In this document: positions 47,001-58,860 of the stretch, piece by piece
How the letters are laid out: every line of letters starts with the position of its first letter
Numbering within the stretch: position 1 is the first letter of the stretch
Assembly: GCA_029891385.1 (NCBI GenBank)
Contig: CM057227.1
Location: 62,497,567 to 62,561,566 of the forward strand
Direction of reading: 5' to 3'
DNA length: 64,000 nt
Origin: Erythroxylum novogranatense
Lineage: Eukaryota; Streptophyta; Magnoliopsida; Malpighiales; Erythroxylaceae
Notes under the pieces: generated by a model
Told to the model about the DNA's origin: nothing
Databases searched by the model: none
The model's input: the letters and a program-made list of their open reading frames with translations, nothing else
Made by a program: the position numbers and the translations under genes

Positions 47001-48057
47001 TGATAAATTTCAAAGTAATGATGAAAATGCAGTGAAATATTTATGTTATGCCTTGAAAAATGTCGTGACATTTTGTGGGAATGAAAAGAAAGGAAAGAGT
47101 ATGAAAAGCATGAAAGCATTTGATAAAATGATTTGAGCATGATTATGTGCTTCTGTTTGGGAGAGAGTGGAACCATTATGTTCGTCACATGCACGTCGAC
47201 AAGACCCTTCTCCTGACTGCCCGCTTGTGACATATGAGTTCCGAAAATGGACTCATTCTGTTCAGGGTGTAAACTTCAGTTTCTCCCTTCTGTTTTCATG
47301 GAACCGTCAAGCCATTTGTTTATACATTGCATCTTTGCATAGTCATGAATAGTGCAAAATTGAACATTATGGGATGATAATTTTGAACTGTGTGTTAAGT
47401 TTGTGAATTTGTTGAAAATTTGAGAACTATGCGCTTTATAAATTTTCTATTACAATTGACATACTTCATTGATTTTGCCTATTCCTTATTATAAACATGT
47501 TACCCACGAGCTTTAAAGCTCAGCCCCCTCTCTGTCCCCTCTTCAGGTGGTAGTTAAGAAGATCGAGTAATTAAGAATATAAGGACGTTACTTCAAATTC
47601 GATATATCTTGGAGTTTAAGTCATTTGTGTAAAATACAAGAAACTGTCGTTCGTGTAACTTTGAAATTTGAGATTTTGGATCATGTTGCAAAATTTTGTA
47701 TTATGTGTTTTCGGATTATGATATAATGTGGCCCGAAAAGCCATTATAGCTTTGTAAAACCCTATTGTTCTGAGGGTTTTGAATTGTAAATGATGATGAT
47801 TATCTATATGTAATCTATTAACGAGTATGACAAAGTAAAGATATAAGAGTCTAAAGATTTTTTAGCAAGAGTTGGTCTTCACATTCGGAGTTAGGATCCA
47901 ACATTAAGGTAATGAGTTTGTTTTGATGTTTGATCGTCATGGGCACGCCACCCTTGTGGGATGACACTTAATAAGGATTTTGGAACCCTACAGGATTATA
48001 CGCTCAAGTTGTATGATATCCGCAAAGCAGGTTGGGTTCCAGAAGCTGGATCCAACA
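43823..48057 (+). repeat. Right LTR of the LARD-like element
   Basis: TATTAGACCCCGAAC to GGATCCAACA. Same order as the left LTR, without the solo-LTR insertion and with a short minisatellite. TATA box at 46541. Confidence 0.9.
45189..45920 (+). repeat. Four tandem about 190-bp modules inside the LTR
   Basis: Module starts near 45189, 45400, 45595 and 45784, each opening with a form of TTGGTCTTTAAGGTCTTCAT then AGTTGTAGATCTTGAAGTC and ending with TTTCCAATTCGTCTC-like text. The left LTR (36949, 39095, 39288, 39479) and host LTR (58325, 58526, 58896, 59096) have the same four. Confidence 0.75.
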
Positions 48058-48265
48058 GTGGATATGTCCAAGTTTTACTTTGGTGTTTCTAGTGGATAAA
48101 ATATTTTGAAGTGAGAAGAATTAAGGTGAAAGTTAGAAGTAAAATGAAAGCTAAAAGGAAGTTGCATTTGTGTAGTAAGTTGATGAAGAATATGTATATA
48201 TGTGTATATTCTGTTATTGGTGTTCATGATTAATCATGGATTATAATTTCTTTATAGATGATACT

Positions 48266-50477
48266 TGTTAGACCCCGAATTTTTTTTATGATAATATTAA
48301 GCATGGATTTTGATAATTATGTGTTTATGGTTTATTTTGATTTATTTTGGGAGTATTAGTGGATAATTGAGGTATATTTGCGTTTTATGAGGTTTAAATG
48401 AGAATTAGAGGATTTAATTATGTGAGGGCAATTTGGGAAGTTCATTTAAGTTGTATGAGTTTAGACTTGTATAGAGGGGTAAGATAGTCATTATTACGTC
48501 TTAGGTTAAAAGGAAAAGAATGGAATAGAAAGAAAAGAGAAAAAGGAAAGAAAAGCAGAAGGAAAGAATAGAGAAGTGCCGACGGTGAAAGGAGAAGAGA
48601 AGAGGAAAAAGGGTTTGTGATTTCGGCAAGTTTCAACGATTTTAGAGCTTCAATCGGTAAGTTTAGCATCTTTCTATCTTGTTTCTGGATGGATTAAACA
48701 GTTAGATAGCTTGGATTGAGTATAACGAAGGTTTTAGGGTTTTTGGGTGAAAATGTAGAGATTTCCTTAGGTTCATGTGTTTGTGTTGGATTTGAAGCTT
48801 TGAATGGGTTAGAATGGTAGTAGAAGACTTGATCTATATTGTGGGTGTGTTGCATTTGAGTTTAGGAGCAAAATGAAGTCGAAAAATGCAGAAAAGAGGG
48901 GTTCGGAGTCGAAGCTCCGACCCGCACGTCGCGGCGTGCGATGGAAACGGATGACGTCGCGTGCACCATGTGCACGTCGCGGCGTGCACGCCATGCACAC
49001 ACAGTGTGCACGCCTTGTGCATGCGAATGATGAAACGCCATGGCCGCAATTTGCGCACGTCATGGCGAGCCTTCGCCGGGGCGAGTAGGGTCTTTCGCCG
49101 CGGCAAACCCCCTTTGTTTCCGAAAGTGGGATTTTTGTATTTTCGAAGATATCTTTCGGTGTAGATGTCCGATTGAGGTAATTTTAGATTCGTTGCGAAC
49201 TAGAGATTAAGGACTACAAGTTGTATGAAGAAGGGAAGTCGGAAATTGTTTTGAAGGGTTCAAAATTTTAGGAGGAAATCGGATGGAGACTTTTATGCTT
49301 TATTTTGGTCTTTCAAGCTTTGATTATTTTCTATAGATATTAATTGTATGAAAACTTGGTTTATTATAGGGAACCAAGCTGATTTGACCCAATCGCAAGA
49401 GGAAGGATAGCGAGGAGTCCGATACTCCAAATGATACTAGGTGGGTAATATGTTTATGGTTATTGTGTGTATGGGCAATTGCATGATGTGTGCTTGCTTG
49501 CATTATATGATCTTGATTGTATTGAATTACATGAGAACTTTTGAATATGCCTTTGAGTATGATAGAATTATGCATGAATTGATAGGCCTTTATGGCAATG
49601 GACCAGAACGAGATTTGAGAAAATGTGAAACATGCTTTGAGCATGGATCGAGTGGATTATGTGCTTTGTTTGGGTAAGAGAGTTACGATGGAGTCACGTA
49701 CGCTGACAAGAAAGCCTTCTCCGGCTGCCGGCCAGGGCAACGAGATCCTTGAGAAATCGGACTCGGATGGATTACGGATTTACCTTTGGGTTATCCGGAT
49801 GGATTACGAAACTCTCAAGCCAATTGATTGTGCATACACGATGGATTTGTTGAGCATAATACATAATGAGTTTGACAGCTATGTTGCATCTTGATTTATA
49901 TGTTGAGGAATAGTGAATGCATGACTTATGTTATACGAATGTGAATTGAATTGATGAATTATGATTTTCTAGTGATATGTATATGTATATACTTGATTGT
50001 GTGGCTCATTGCCAATGGCTATAAACATATATGCCACTGAGCTTCGTAGCTCACCCCATTATTCTCCCCTCCTCAGGTGCAGATCGAGCCGATTATCGAC
50101 CTTGCGCAGGCATCGTAAACTTCGAGCTAGCTAGAACTTGTATAAGTTAGTCCTTTGGTTGGCCCTCCGAGCATGTCATCATGGAACATACTTTGTATTT
50201 GAGATTTCATGTTATTTTGTATTACGTTGCATTTGAGAATAGTGTTGAATGCTTTTGTATGACAATGACGGATGAATTATGCTTATGGAATGATGAATGA
50301 ATGTGTAGAATGCATGTGCAGAATGTGTACATGTATGGGTATACGTATTGTTATACGTATCGAATGGTTATTTGTATGGATGTTGGGATCGGGTCCGACG
50401 GTATATGAAGCGCCCGTCGCCGGCGCTACCAGAGGGGCCGCCCTCGGGAATGGACATACGGGACTACGGCCCCAACA
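48266..50477 (+). repeat. Left LTR of the Tekay-type element
   Basis: TGTTAGACCCCGAATT to GGCCCCAACA. Contains a GC-rich block at about 48910-49095 with repeated GCACGTCGCGGCGTGC, unlike the AT-rich remainder. Confidence 0.93.
48910..49095. repeat. GC-rich palindromic block in the left Tekay LTR
   Basis: Repeats of CACGTCGCGGCGTGC(A/G), each itself a near palindrome, interspersed with GTGCACG. The matching block in the right LTR (55999-56200) is rearranged and has several small deletions. Confidence 0.75.
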
Positions 50478-50640
50478 TGTTTGGTATCAGAGCGCCTAGG
50501 TTTAGGTGTCCTCGGCATAGAATGCATATAGGATTGTGTGATATATGATTACTTGTTGCATTATTACGTGACATGCATATCATGCATACATGTAGATTGT
50601 CATATAGCTAATCCTTAGTGTTTCCCTTTGAAGGAATACA

Positions 50641-51813
50641 ATGCCACCTCGTAGAAGGACACGAAGAGCTATGCAAGGGTCTGCTGCACCTGACTCTCCG
50701 ACTAGGGAGGAGAGGACTGATGAGTCCGTAGCCCCAGGGAATGCTGAGGCTTCGGTAGGGCTTGGTAGTGAGCCCCTTCCTTCGCAGACGCAGGAGTCGC
50801 CCATTCCGCCAGGGCAAGTGCCCCAGTTTGATTCGAGGATGTTTGTGCCTTTACTCAGCGCTTGTTCAAAGCATGGGCGGATGCCACACCTTCTACTCCA
50901 GCCCAAAGGAAGAGGGAAAGTAGTTCGACAAGTCGAGGAAGTATGGGCGCTTGACTTCTTTGGGACGCCGATCTGAAGAAGCCGAGACATGGTTCTGAGG
51001 ATGAGCGGTAATGGATCGATGGATTGCGAGGCAGATGAGCGAGTGGTGTATGCTGCCAGTTTGCTTCAGGGAGATGCTCTGCATTGGTGGGAGACCGTGT
51101 CGGGCAGTCAGATGAGGCCAGTAGGGTTGGCATGGCAGGATTTTGTGGCTGCGTTCAAGAAGAAATATCTGTCAGAGGTGTATGTCCAGCAGAAGCAAAG
51201 GGAGTTTTTGAGTCTCACTCAGAGGGATATGACAGTTGCTGAGTATGAGCACAGGTTCACTCAGTTATCCCGGTATGCTTCAGACTTGATGCTGAGTGAG
51301 GTTGCCAGATGTCGCAGGTTTGAGTCAGGATTGCATTTGGCTATCAGAGAGAAAGTTATAGTGCAGAATTTCGGTGACTTCCAGCAGTTAGTTGAGGCAG
51401 CCCTTCGGGTGGAGAACATAGAGAATATCAAGAGCGTTGTGAACAAGAAAAGGAAAGGCAGAGAGCAGTCCAGGAGAGGGGGTAGCACTAGTGCTCCTAT
51501 GCCAGACAGGAGTGCTAGGAGTTTCCCAATTTACTCAGAGGAGAGGAGCAGTGGTGCTAGCCGGCAGAGGCCGATGAGGACTTCTACTGTTTCTCACCAA
51601 GCTTCAACGGTGGGTGGCGGTAGAAGGGGAGAGGGAGATAGATCGTTTATCCCGAAGTGTGAGCACTGCGGGAAAGATCATAGAGGAGAGTGCTTCAGAC
51701 TGACAGGAGCTTGTTTCAACTGTAGAGAAGGGACACATTGCCAGAGAGTGTCCTCGGCCTCCACGACAGGAGAGAGGTCGATGCCCACCCGAGGAGGACG
51801 AGACCTGGGATGA
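50641..51813 (+). pseudogene. Tekay gag with frameshifts
   Basis: Starts MPPRRRTRRAMQGSAAPDSP at 50641, 160 bases after the primer site. A frameshift near 50870 and another near 50970 break the N-terminal half. From 50989 the frame carries the gag core (YAASLLQGDALHWWETV, FKKKYLSEVYVQQKQREFL, RFESGLHLAIREKV) and the zinc knuckle region CEHCGKDHRGECF...CFNCREG. Another shift near 51736 separates it from protease. Would package element RNA. Confidence 0.88.
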
Positions 51814-51904
51814 GGATGCTGATGAGGTAGGCGCCTACGATGCTGCCAAGAGGGCAAATCTTTCGGGGAGACCGAGAGGGCAGGCACCAGCCAGGGTATT
51901 TGCT

Positions 51905-53224
51905 ATGACACGGGAGGATGCAGAGGCCGCTCCAGATGTTGTCACTGGTATGGCTCACTTATTTGCTAATGCTGTGCTTGTGTTGATTGATCCGGGTTCT
52001 ACTCATTCGTTTGTTTCTTCGAGTAGACCTGTATGTGATATGATTGTGAGTCCGTTGGATACTCCGCTGATGGTGAGTTCTCCGATTGGTCAACACATTG
52101 TGATTAGTCAAGTGTTTAGAGGATGCGAGCTTTGCATTGGTGGAGGACTTCTAGTGGTAGATTTGATGCCACTGAAGATGCGAGGTTTGGATGTGATATT
52201 GGGTATGGATACTTTGGAAAAGTACAATGCCCGTTTGGATTGTAAACAGAAGACAGTGGAGTTTGAATTGGATGATGGCAGAAGAGTAGTGTTTACTAGG
52301 GACAGGAAAGCGAGTCCGCCTAGGATTGTGTCAGCATTGACAGCGGAGAAGATGATGAGTAAGGGTTGTGAGGCATTTTTGGCTTATGTGATAGACTCCA
52401 GAGCTGATAGAGGGAAGCTGGAGGATATTCCAGTAGTCAGGGATTTTTCAGACGTCTTTCCCGAGGAATTGCCAGGACTACCGCCAGCTCGGGAGATTGA
52501 GTTTTCCTTTGAGCTTGTGTCAGGTACCAGGCCGATTTCGATTCTGCCTTATCGGATGGCTCCGGCGGAATTGAAAGAACTTAAGGAGCAATTGGAGGAG
52601 TTATTAGAGAAGGGGTTTATTAGATCGAGTTCTTCGCCTTGGGGAGCTTCGGTCTTATTTGTGAAGAAGAAAGATGGCTCATTGAGAATGTGTGTGGATT
52701 ACAGGAAGTTGAATCAGGTAACAGTGAAGAACAAGTATCCGCTTCCTCGCATTGATGATCTGTTTGATCAATTGCAAGGAGCGAGAGTCTTTTCGAAGAT
52801 AGATTTGAGATCGGGATATCATCAGCTACAGATTAAGGAGTCGGATGTGCCGAAGTCTGCTTTCAGGACTCGGTATGGGCATTTTGAGTTTTTGGTGATG
52901 CCTTTCGGATTGACGAATGCTCCGACAACGTTTATGGATTTGATGAATCGAGTTTTTAAGCCATTCTTGGACCAATTTATCATTGTCTTTATTGATGATA
53001 TATTGGTGTATTCCAAGAGTGATGAACAACATGAGGAGCATTTGAGGATGGCTTTGGAGACCTTGAGAAGCAATGAGTTGTATGCCAAATTCGAGAAATG
53101 CGAATTTTGGCTGAGGGAAATTTCATTTCTTGGACACGTGATCTCAGAACAAGGAGTTCATGTGGATCCAAAGAAGATAAGCGGTTGTGAGTTAGGAGCG
53201 CCAAGAATATGGCGTAGTGAGTAG
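51905..53224 (+). pseudogene. Tekay protease and reverse transcriptase
   Basis: 439 open codons. Protease: [17 protein letters not shown] (active-site Asp; the usual Ser-Gly reads Pro-Gly) and [69 protein letters not shown] (first Asp), [35 protein letters not shown] (Asp-Asp pair), [17 protein letters not shown]. All three RT catalytic Asp residues are present. The frame shifts near 53185 and ends, so the RNase H is in another frame. Confidence 0.92.
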
Positions 53225-53770
53225 CTTTTGGGTTTAGCAGGCTATTACAGAGATTTGTGGAGGATTCTATGATATCCGCTCCGATGACAAAATTGCTGAG
53301 GAAGAATCAGAAGTTTGATTGGAGTGAGGAGTGTCAGAGGAGCTTCGAGGAGCTCAAGCTCAGATTGACGAGTGCCCCAATTTTGATTTTGCCATCGGGT
53401 GATGAGGGTTATTCGGTATATAGTGATGCTTCGAGGAAGGGTCTTGGATGTGTTTTGATGCAGGGAGATCGGGTAATTGCATATGCTTCGAGGTAGTTGA
53501 AGCCGTATGAGCTGAATTATCCGACGCACGATTTGGAGTTAGCAGCGGTGATTTTTGCCTTGAAGATTTGGAGGCATTATTTGTATGGAGTTCAGACTCG
53601 GATCTTCACCGATCATAAGAGTCCAAGTATTCTTTGAGTCGAAGGAATTGAATTTGAGGCGCGGAGGTGGTTGGAGCTACTAAAGGATTATGATTTGCTG
53701 ATTGAGTATCATCCGGGCAAGGCCAATGTTGTGGCGGATGCCCTGAGTAGGAAATCGTCGATTGCTCATG
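53225..53770 (+). pseudogene. Tekay RNase H, broken
   Basis: From 53257: KFDWSEECQRSFEELKLRLT, YSVYSDASRKGLGCVLMQ with the first Asp, VIAYASR, then TAG at 53494-53496 where the family has Gln. The frame resumes with [20 protein letters not shown] and IFTDHKS, shifts again near 53625, and ends with DYDLLIEYHPGKANVVADAL. Confidence 0.85.
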
Positions 53771-53889
53771 TTCGATCGCTTTATTTTCCTTTATTGAAGA
53801 GATGGCCAAGCTTAGGATAAGCTTGACTCGTGAAGAGCCGGATTGTCTTCCGCTAATTTTCGAGTGAGGCCGGCTTTGTCAAGGAAAAG

Positions 53890-55161
53890 GTTAGAGAATT
53901 GCAGGCTCAGGATGCGGATTTGAGCAAGCTCAGGGATGAGATTCGGAAAGGCAAGGTTTCTGAGATCGATGTGCAGGATGACGGACTGATGACAGTTGGG
54001 AGTAGGTTGTGTATTCTTGATGTGCAGGAAGTTAAGGCTGAGATTATGTATGAGGCACACAATGCGCCTTATGCCATGCATCCAGGTAGCACCAGGATGT
54101 ATCGGGATTTGAGAGAGCACTTTGGTGGAAAGGTATGAAGAGGATATCGCGAGTTTGTCGAGAAGTGTCTAGTGTGTCAGCAAGTCAAGGCTGAACATCA
54201 GGCACCTTCGGGCAAGTTGAGGCCGTTACCTATTCCGGAGTGGAAGTGGCAACGAGTGACGATGGACTTTTTGATGGGATTGCCCAGGACCAGCAGGAGG
54301 CATGATGCCATATGGGTGATTGTGGATAGGTTGACTAAGTCAGCCCACTTTTTGGCGATTTGACAGACTGATTCTTTGCATGTGTTGGCAAAGAAGTATG
54401 TTGATGAGATAGTGAGATTGCATGGGATTCCAGATTCGATTGTGTCGGATCGAGATCCTCGGTTCACTTCGAGGTTTTGGGGCAGTTTGCAGGAAGCTTT
54501 GGGGACAAAGCTGAATTTCAGTACGGCTTTTCACCCTCAGACGGATGGTTAGTCGGAGAGGACTATTCGGACACTTGAGGGGATGCTTCGAGCTTGTGTG
54601 ATGGATTTTCGAGGAGCATAGGATGAGCATTTGCCGTTGGTCGAATTCGCTTACAATAATTCGTACCATTCGAGCATTCAGATGGCTCCATATGAGGCAT
54701 TGTATGGGCGGAGGTGTAGGACTCCGATCTGTTTGGATGAGGAAGGAGAGAGGCAATTGGAAGGACCAGATTTGATTCAGATGACTGTTGAGAAAGTCAA
54801 TCTGATTAAGCAACGGATTAAGGTAGCACAGGACAGGATGAAAAGTTATGTTGATGCTCACCGAAAGGAGATGGAGTATGAGGTCGGTGAGAAAGTGTTC
54901 CTTAAGACATCTCCTTGGAAAGGAGTATTGAGATTCGGCAAGAAGGGGAAGTTGAGTCCGAGGTATATGGGTCCTTATGGGATCCTTGAGAGGATTGGAC
55001 CACTCGCCTACAGATTGGCATTACCTTCGGAGTTATCGCAAATTCATGATGTTTTCCATGTGTCCATGTTGAGGAGGTATAGATCAGATCCTTCTCACAT
55101 CATTCAGGCTGGTGAGTTTCAGTTGCGAGATGATTTGAGTTATGAGGAGCTTCCAGTATAG
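53890..55161 (+). pseudogene. Tekay integrase with four stops and a frameshift
   Basis: Zinc-binding part: EAHNAPYAMHPGSTRMYRDL and [13 protein letters not shown]. Core: [13 protein letters not shown] (Asp), [13 protein letters not shown] (Asp), and the Glu after the TAG at 54550. C-terminal part: VEFAYNNSYHSSIQMAPYEA, KVFLKTSPWKGVLRFGKKGK, HDVFHVSMLRRY. Stops: TGA 54361, TAG 54550, TAG 54619 and TAG 55159, with a frameshift near 54135. Three of the four fit a single C-to-T change of a Gln or Arg codon; the TAG at 54619 may be a former Trp or Gln codon. Confidence 0.9.
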
Positions 55162-55335
55162 ATTTTAGATACCAAGGACAAGGTTCTCAGGAACAAGACG
55201 GTTCAGTTGGTCAAGGTCCTATGGAGGAATCATTCAGTAGAGGAGGCTACATGGGAGCCATTGGAGGCTATGCGGGAGAAGTATCCGTATCTCTTCGATG
55301 ATTCAGGTAAATTTCGAGGACGAAATTTCTTTTGA
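55162..55335 (+). pseudogene. Chromodomain at the end of the Tekay polyprotein
   Basis: After the TAG at 55159 the same frame reads ILDTKDKVLRNKTVQLVKVL, WRNHSVEEATWEPLEAMREK, YPYLFDD, the usual chromodomain of Tekay elements. It would direct insertion to heterochromatin. Ends at a TGA just before the polypurine tract. Confidence 0.88.
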
Positions 55336-55347
55336 GAGGGGGAGAAA

Positions 55348-57564
55348 TGTTAGACCTCGAATTTTTTTTAATGATAATATTAAGTATGGATTTTGATAAT
55401 TATGTGTTTATGGTTTAGTTTGATTTATTTTGGGAGTATTAGTGGATAATTGAGGTATATTTCCGTTTTATGAGGTTTAAATGAGAATTAGAGGATTTAA
55501 TTATGTGAGGGCAATTTGGGAAGTTCATTTAAGTTGTATGGGTTTAGACTTGTATAGAGGGGTAAGATAGTCATTATTACATGTCTTAGGTTAAAAGGAA
55601 AAGAAAGGAATAGAAAGAAAAGAGAAAAAGGAAAGAAAAGAAGAAGGAAAGAATAGAGAAGTGCCGACGGTGGAAGGAGAAGAGAAGAGGAAAAAGGGTT
55701 TGTGATTTCGGCAAGTTTCAACGATTTTAGAGCTTCAATCGGTAAGTTTAGCATCTTTCTATCTTGTTTCTAGATGGATTAAACAGTTAGATAGCTTGGA
55801 TTGAGTATAACGAAGGTTTTAGGGTTTTTGGGTGAAAATGTAGAGATTTCCTTAGGTTGATGTGTTTGTGTTGGATTTGAAGCTTTGAATGGGTTAGAAT
55901 GGTAGTAGAAGACTTGATCTATATTGTGGGTGTGTTGCATTTGAGTTTGGGAGCAAAATGAAGTCGAAAAATGCAGAAAAGAGGGGTTCAGAGTTGAAAC
56001 TCCGACCCGCACGTCGCGGCGTGCGATGGAAACGGATGACGCCGCGTGCACCATGTGCATGTCGCGGCGTGCACGAAGAGCGTGCGCCACGGCTGACAGT
56101 GTGCACGCCTTGCGACATCTTGAATGATGAGCACGCCGCCGCAATTTAATGCACGTCATGGCGAGCTGCTTGGCGGTAGTAGGTCTTTTGCATGCAAGCG
56201 TCCCTTCGCATGACGATTTAACCCCTTTGTTTCAAAGTGGGATTTTGTATTTTCAAGATATCTTTCGGTGTAGATGTCCGATTGAGGTAATTTTAGATTC
56301 AGTTAACTAGAGATTAAGGACTACAAGTTGTATGAAGAAGGAAGTCGGAAATTGTTTCGAAGGGTTCAGAATTTTAGGAGGAAATCGGATGGAGACTTTT
56401 ATGCTTTATTTTGGTCTTTCAAGCTTTGATTATTTTCTATAGATATTAATTTTATGGAAACTTGGTTTATTATAGGGAACCAAGCTGATTTGACCCAATC
56501 GTAAGAGGAAGGACAGCAGTGAGTCCGATACTCCAGCGATACTAGGTGGGTAATATGTTTATGGTTATTGTGTGTATGGGCAATTGCATGATGTGTGCTT
56601 GCTTGCATTATATGATCTTGATTGTATTGAATTACATGAGAATTTTTGAATATGCCTTTGAGTATGATAGAATTATGCATGAATTGATAGGCCTTTATGG
56701 CAATGGACCAGAACGAGATTTGAGAAAATGTGAAACATGCTTTGAGCATGGATCGAGTGGATTATGTGCTTTGTTTGGGTAAGAGAGTTACGGATGGAGT
56801 CACGTGCGTTGACAATAAAGCCTTCTCCCACTGCCCGCCAGGGCAACGAGATCCTCGAGAAATCGACTCGGATGGATTACGGATTTACTTTTGGGTTATC
56901 CGGATGGATTACGGAACTCTCAAGCCAATTAATTGTGCATACACGATGGATTTGTTGAGCATAATACATAATGAGTTTGACAGCTATGTTGCATCTTGAT
57001 TTATATGTTGAGGAATAGTGAATGCATGACTTATGTTATACGAATGTGAATTGAATTGATGAATTATGATTTTCTAGTGATATGTATATGTATATACTTG
57101 ATTGTGGCTCGTTGCCAATGGCTATAAACATATATGCCATCGAGCCAGAGCTCACCCCATTATTCTCCCCTCCTCAGGTGCAGATCGAGCCGATTGTCGA
57201 CCTTGCAGGGCATCAGAAACTTCGAGCTAGCTAGGAACTTGTATAAGTTAGTCCTTTGGTTGGCCCTCCGAGCATGTCATCATGGAACATACTTTGTATT
57301 TGAGATTTCATGTTATTTTGTATTACGCTGCATTTGAGAATAGTGTTGAATGCTTTTGTATGACAATGACGGATGAATTATGCTTATGGAATGATGAATG
57401 AATGTGTAGAATGCATGTACAGAATTTGTACATGTATGGGTATACGTATTGTTATACGGATCGAATGGTTATTTGTATGGATGTTGGGATCGGGTCCGAC
57501 GGTATATGGAACGCCCGTCGCCGGTGCGACTCGGGAATGGACATACGGGACTACGGCCCCAACA
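55348..57564 (+). repeat. Right LTR of the Tekay-type element
   Basis: TGTTAGACCTCGAATT to GGCCCCAACA. Matches the left LTR apart from substitutions, a rewritten GC-rich block and a number of short deletions near GC dinucleotides. Confidence 0.93.
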
Positions 57565-58039
57565 ATACTAATTTGAAATGAAGTTGAGAATGAGGAGTAA
57601 GTGAAGTAGAAAAGGTGATCTTAGTATGATTTGTGTTAAGGAAAGATTGTGAAACAAAATGGATGGTTGATCTGGAAAATGTTTATGGAGTTTTCTTCAG
57701 TCTTTTAGCCACAACTTTTTATCTAGTTATCTAAACGAGATGATTCTTAATTTGGATTAAACTAGAAACATATGGCTATATTTCTTATAAAGATGTAGAA
57801 TTTAAATTCTACCTTTCATAATCTCAAAATTTGTCTTGAAGTAGAGAACTGGGTGTAGTACATTGGATGAATGTAAAAATTCACGTTTTGTATTCGAGGG
57901 AAAAGCTTGACTAATCTAAGATCATTTAGGCAAACATGTCTTCTAGAAAGTTTTAGGTCTTTCCTTTAGCTTTCCAACAGTATATAGTATAGAATTTTTA
58001 GATTTCTAGGCTGAAAGTTATGGTCCTTATAATGGAAGA

Positions 58040-58860
58040 TCTATCTTCTACTTTTTGCTTCTTCTATGTTTTGCTTCTTCTACTTTTTGCTTCTTCTATG
58101 TTTTGCTTCTTCTACCTTTTTCCTTCTTCTGTAATGACGTCATCTTCTTCTGTGATCACGCCATCTTTTTCAGTGTTTTGCTTCTTCTGTGATGACATCA
58201 TCTTCTTCTGTGTTTTGCTTCTTCTACCTTTTTGTTTCTTCTGTGATGACGTCATCTTCTTCTATGTTTTGCTTCTTCTGTTTTTTCGGCTGGCCTATCT
58301 TTTGTTTCATTTTTGATCCTTCTAACGATAGAATCTGTCTTCAAGTTCTTCATGAAATTTGTATATCTTGAAGTCCTCTTTCTAACCATATAAAGAACAC
58401 CTTAATCTAATATCTTTATTGAAAGTTATAACAATTTTTCCACTTCTTCTGTCTTTTTCCACTTCTTTTGTCTTTTTCATTAGTCTGCTTTGTACCTATA
58501 TTCTATGCCATTTTATACCCTTTAGAAGATAGAATCTATCTTTGAGGTCTTCATAAAAGTTTTAGATCTTGAAGTCCTCTTTCAAACCATATAAAGAATA
58601 CCTTAATCTGATATTTGCAGGGAAAGTTATAACAATTTTCTCACTTCTTCTGTGATGATGTCATCTTCTTTTGTGTTTCTTCTGTGATGAAGTCATCTTC
58701 TTCTGTGTTTTGCTTCCTCTGTGTTTTTCTTCTTCTACCTTTTACTTCTTCTATCTTTTGCTTCTTTTGCTTTTTACTTCTTCTGTGTTTTGTTTCTTTT
58801 GCCTTTTGATTCTTCTATGTTTTACTTCTTTTGCTTTTTACTTCTTCTGCTTTTTCATCT
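58040..58860 (+). repeat. Pyrimidine-rich TTCTTCTG repeat tracts with TGACGTCA sites
   Basis: Two tracts (about 58040-58290 and 58640-58860) of TTTTGCTTCTTCTAC-like units in the host LTR, with GATGACGTCATCTTCTTCTG and near versions at about 58133, 58190, 58243, 58655 and 58686. The 4.2-kb LTRs lack these tracts, so they expanded in this copy. Confidence 0.75.

Larger units (their letters stand above)
35453..48057 (+). mobile_element. LTR element with 4.2-kb LTRs and a 2.1-kb internal region (LARD-like)
   Basis: Left LTR 35453-41753 (about 4.35 kb once the nested solo LTR and its duplication are removed), right LTR 43823-48057 (4.24 kb). A perfect 5-bp duplication GTGGA flanks it (35448-35452, 48058-48062). 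Primer site TGGTATCAGAG at 41758; polypurine tract TTTAAGGGGGAGAG at about 43809-43822. The internal region ends with a TTTGAGGACGAAATTC block, the remnant of a chromovirus polyprotein end, but no gag, RT or integrase is readable. It thus depends on other elements. The right LTR begins TA instead of TG. Confidence 0.9.
48266..57564 (+). mobile_element. Tekay/Del-type chromovirus, nearly full length but inactive
   Basis: LTRs 48266-50477 and 55348-57564 (2212 and 2217 bp), perfect duplication ATACT (48261-48265 and 57565-57569). Primer site TTGGTATCAGAGCGCC at about 50481; polypurine tract TTTTGAGAGGGGGAGAAA at 55331-55347. Between them: gag, protease, RT, RNase H, integrase and a chromodomain in order. 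Long LTRs, the RT sequence and the terminal chromodomain fit the Tekay (Del) lineage. Frameshifts and five stop codons show it cannot make a full polyprotein. Confidence 0.95.

Noticed and set aside
48834..49106. Overlapping ORFs on both strands in the GC-rich LTR block
   Set aside because: High GC removes stop codons by chance; frames are not kept in the right LTR.
58020..58316. Phe- and Cys-rich ORF resembling a membrane protein
   Set aside because: Translation of the TTCTTCTG tract in an LTR; composition comes from the repeat.
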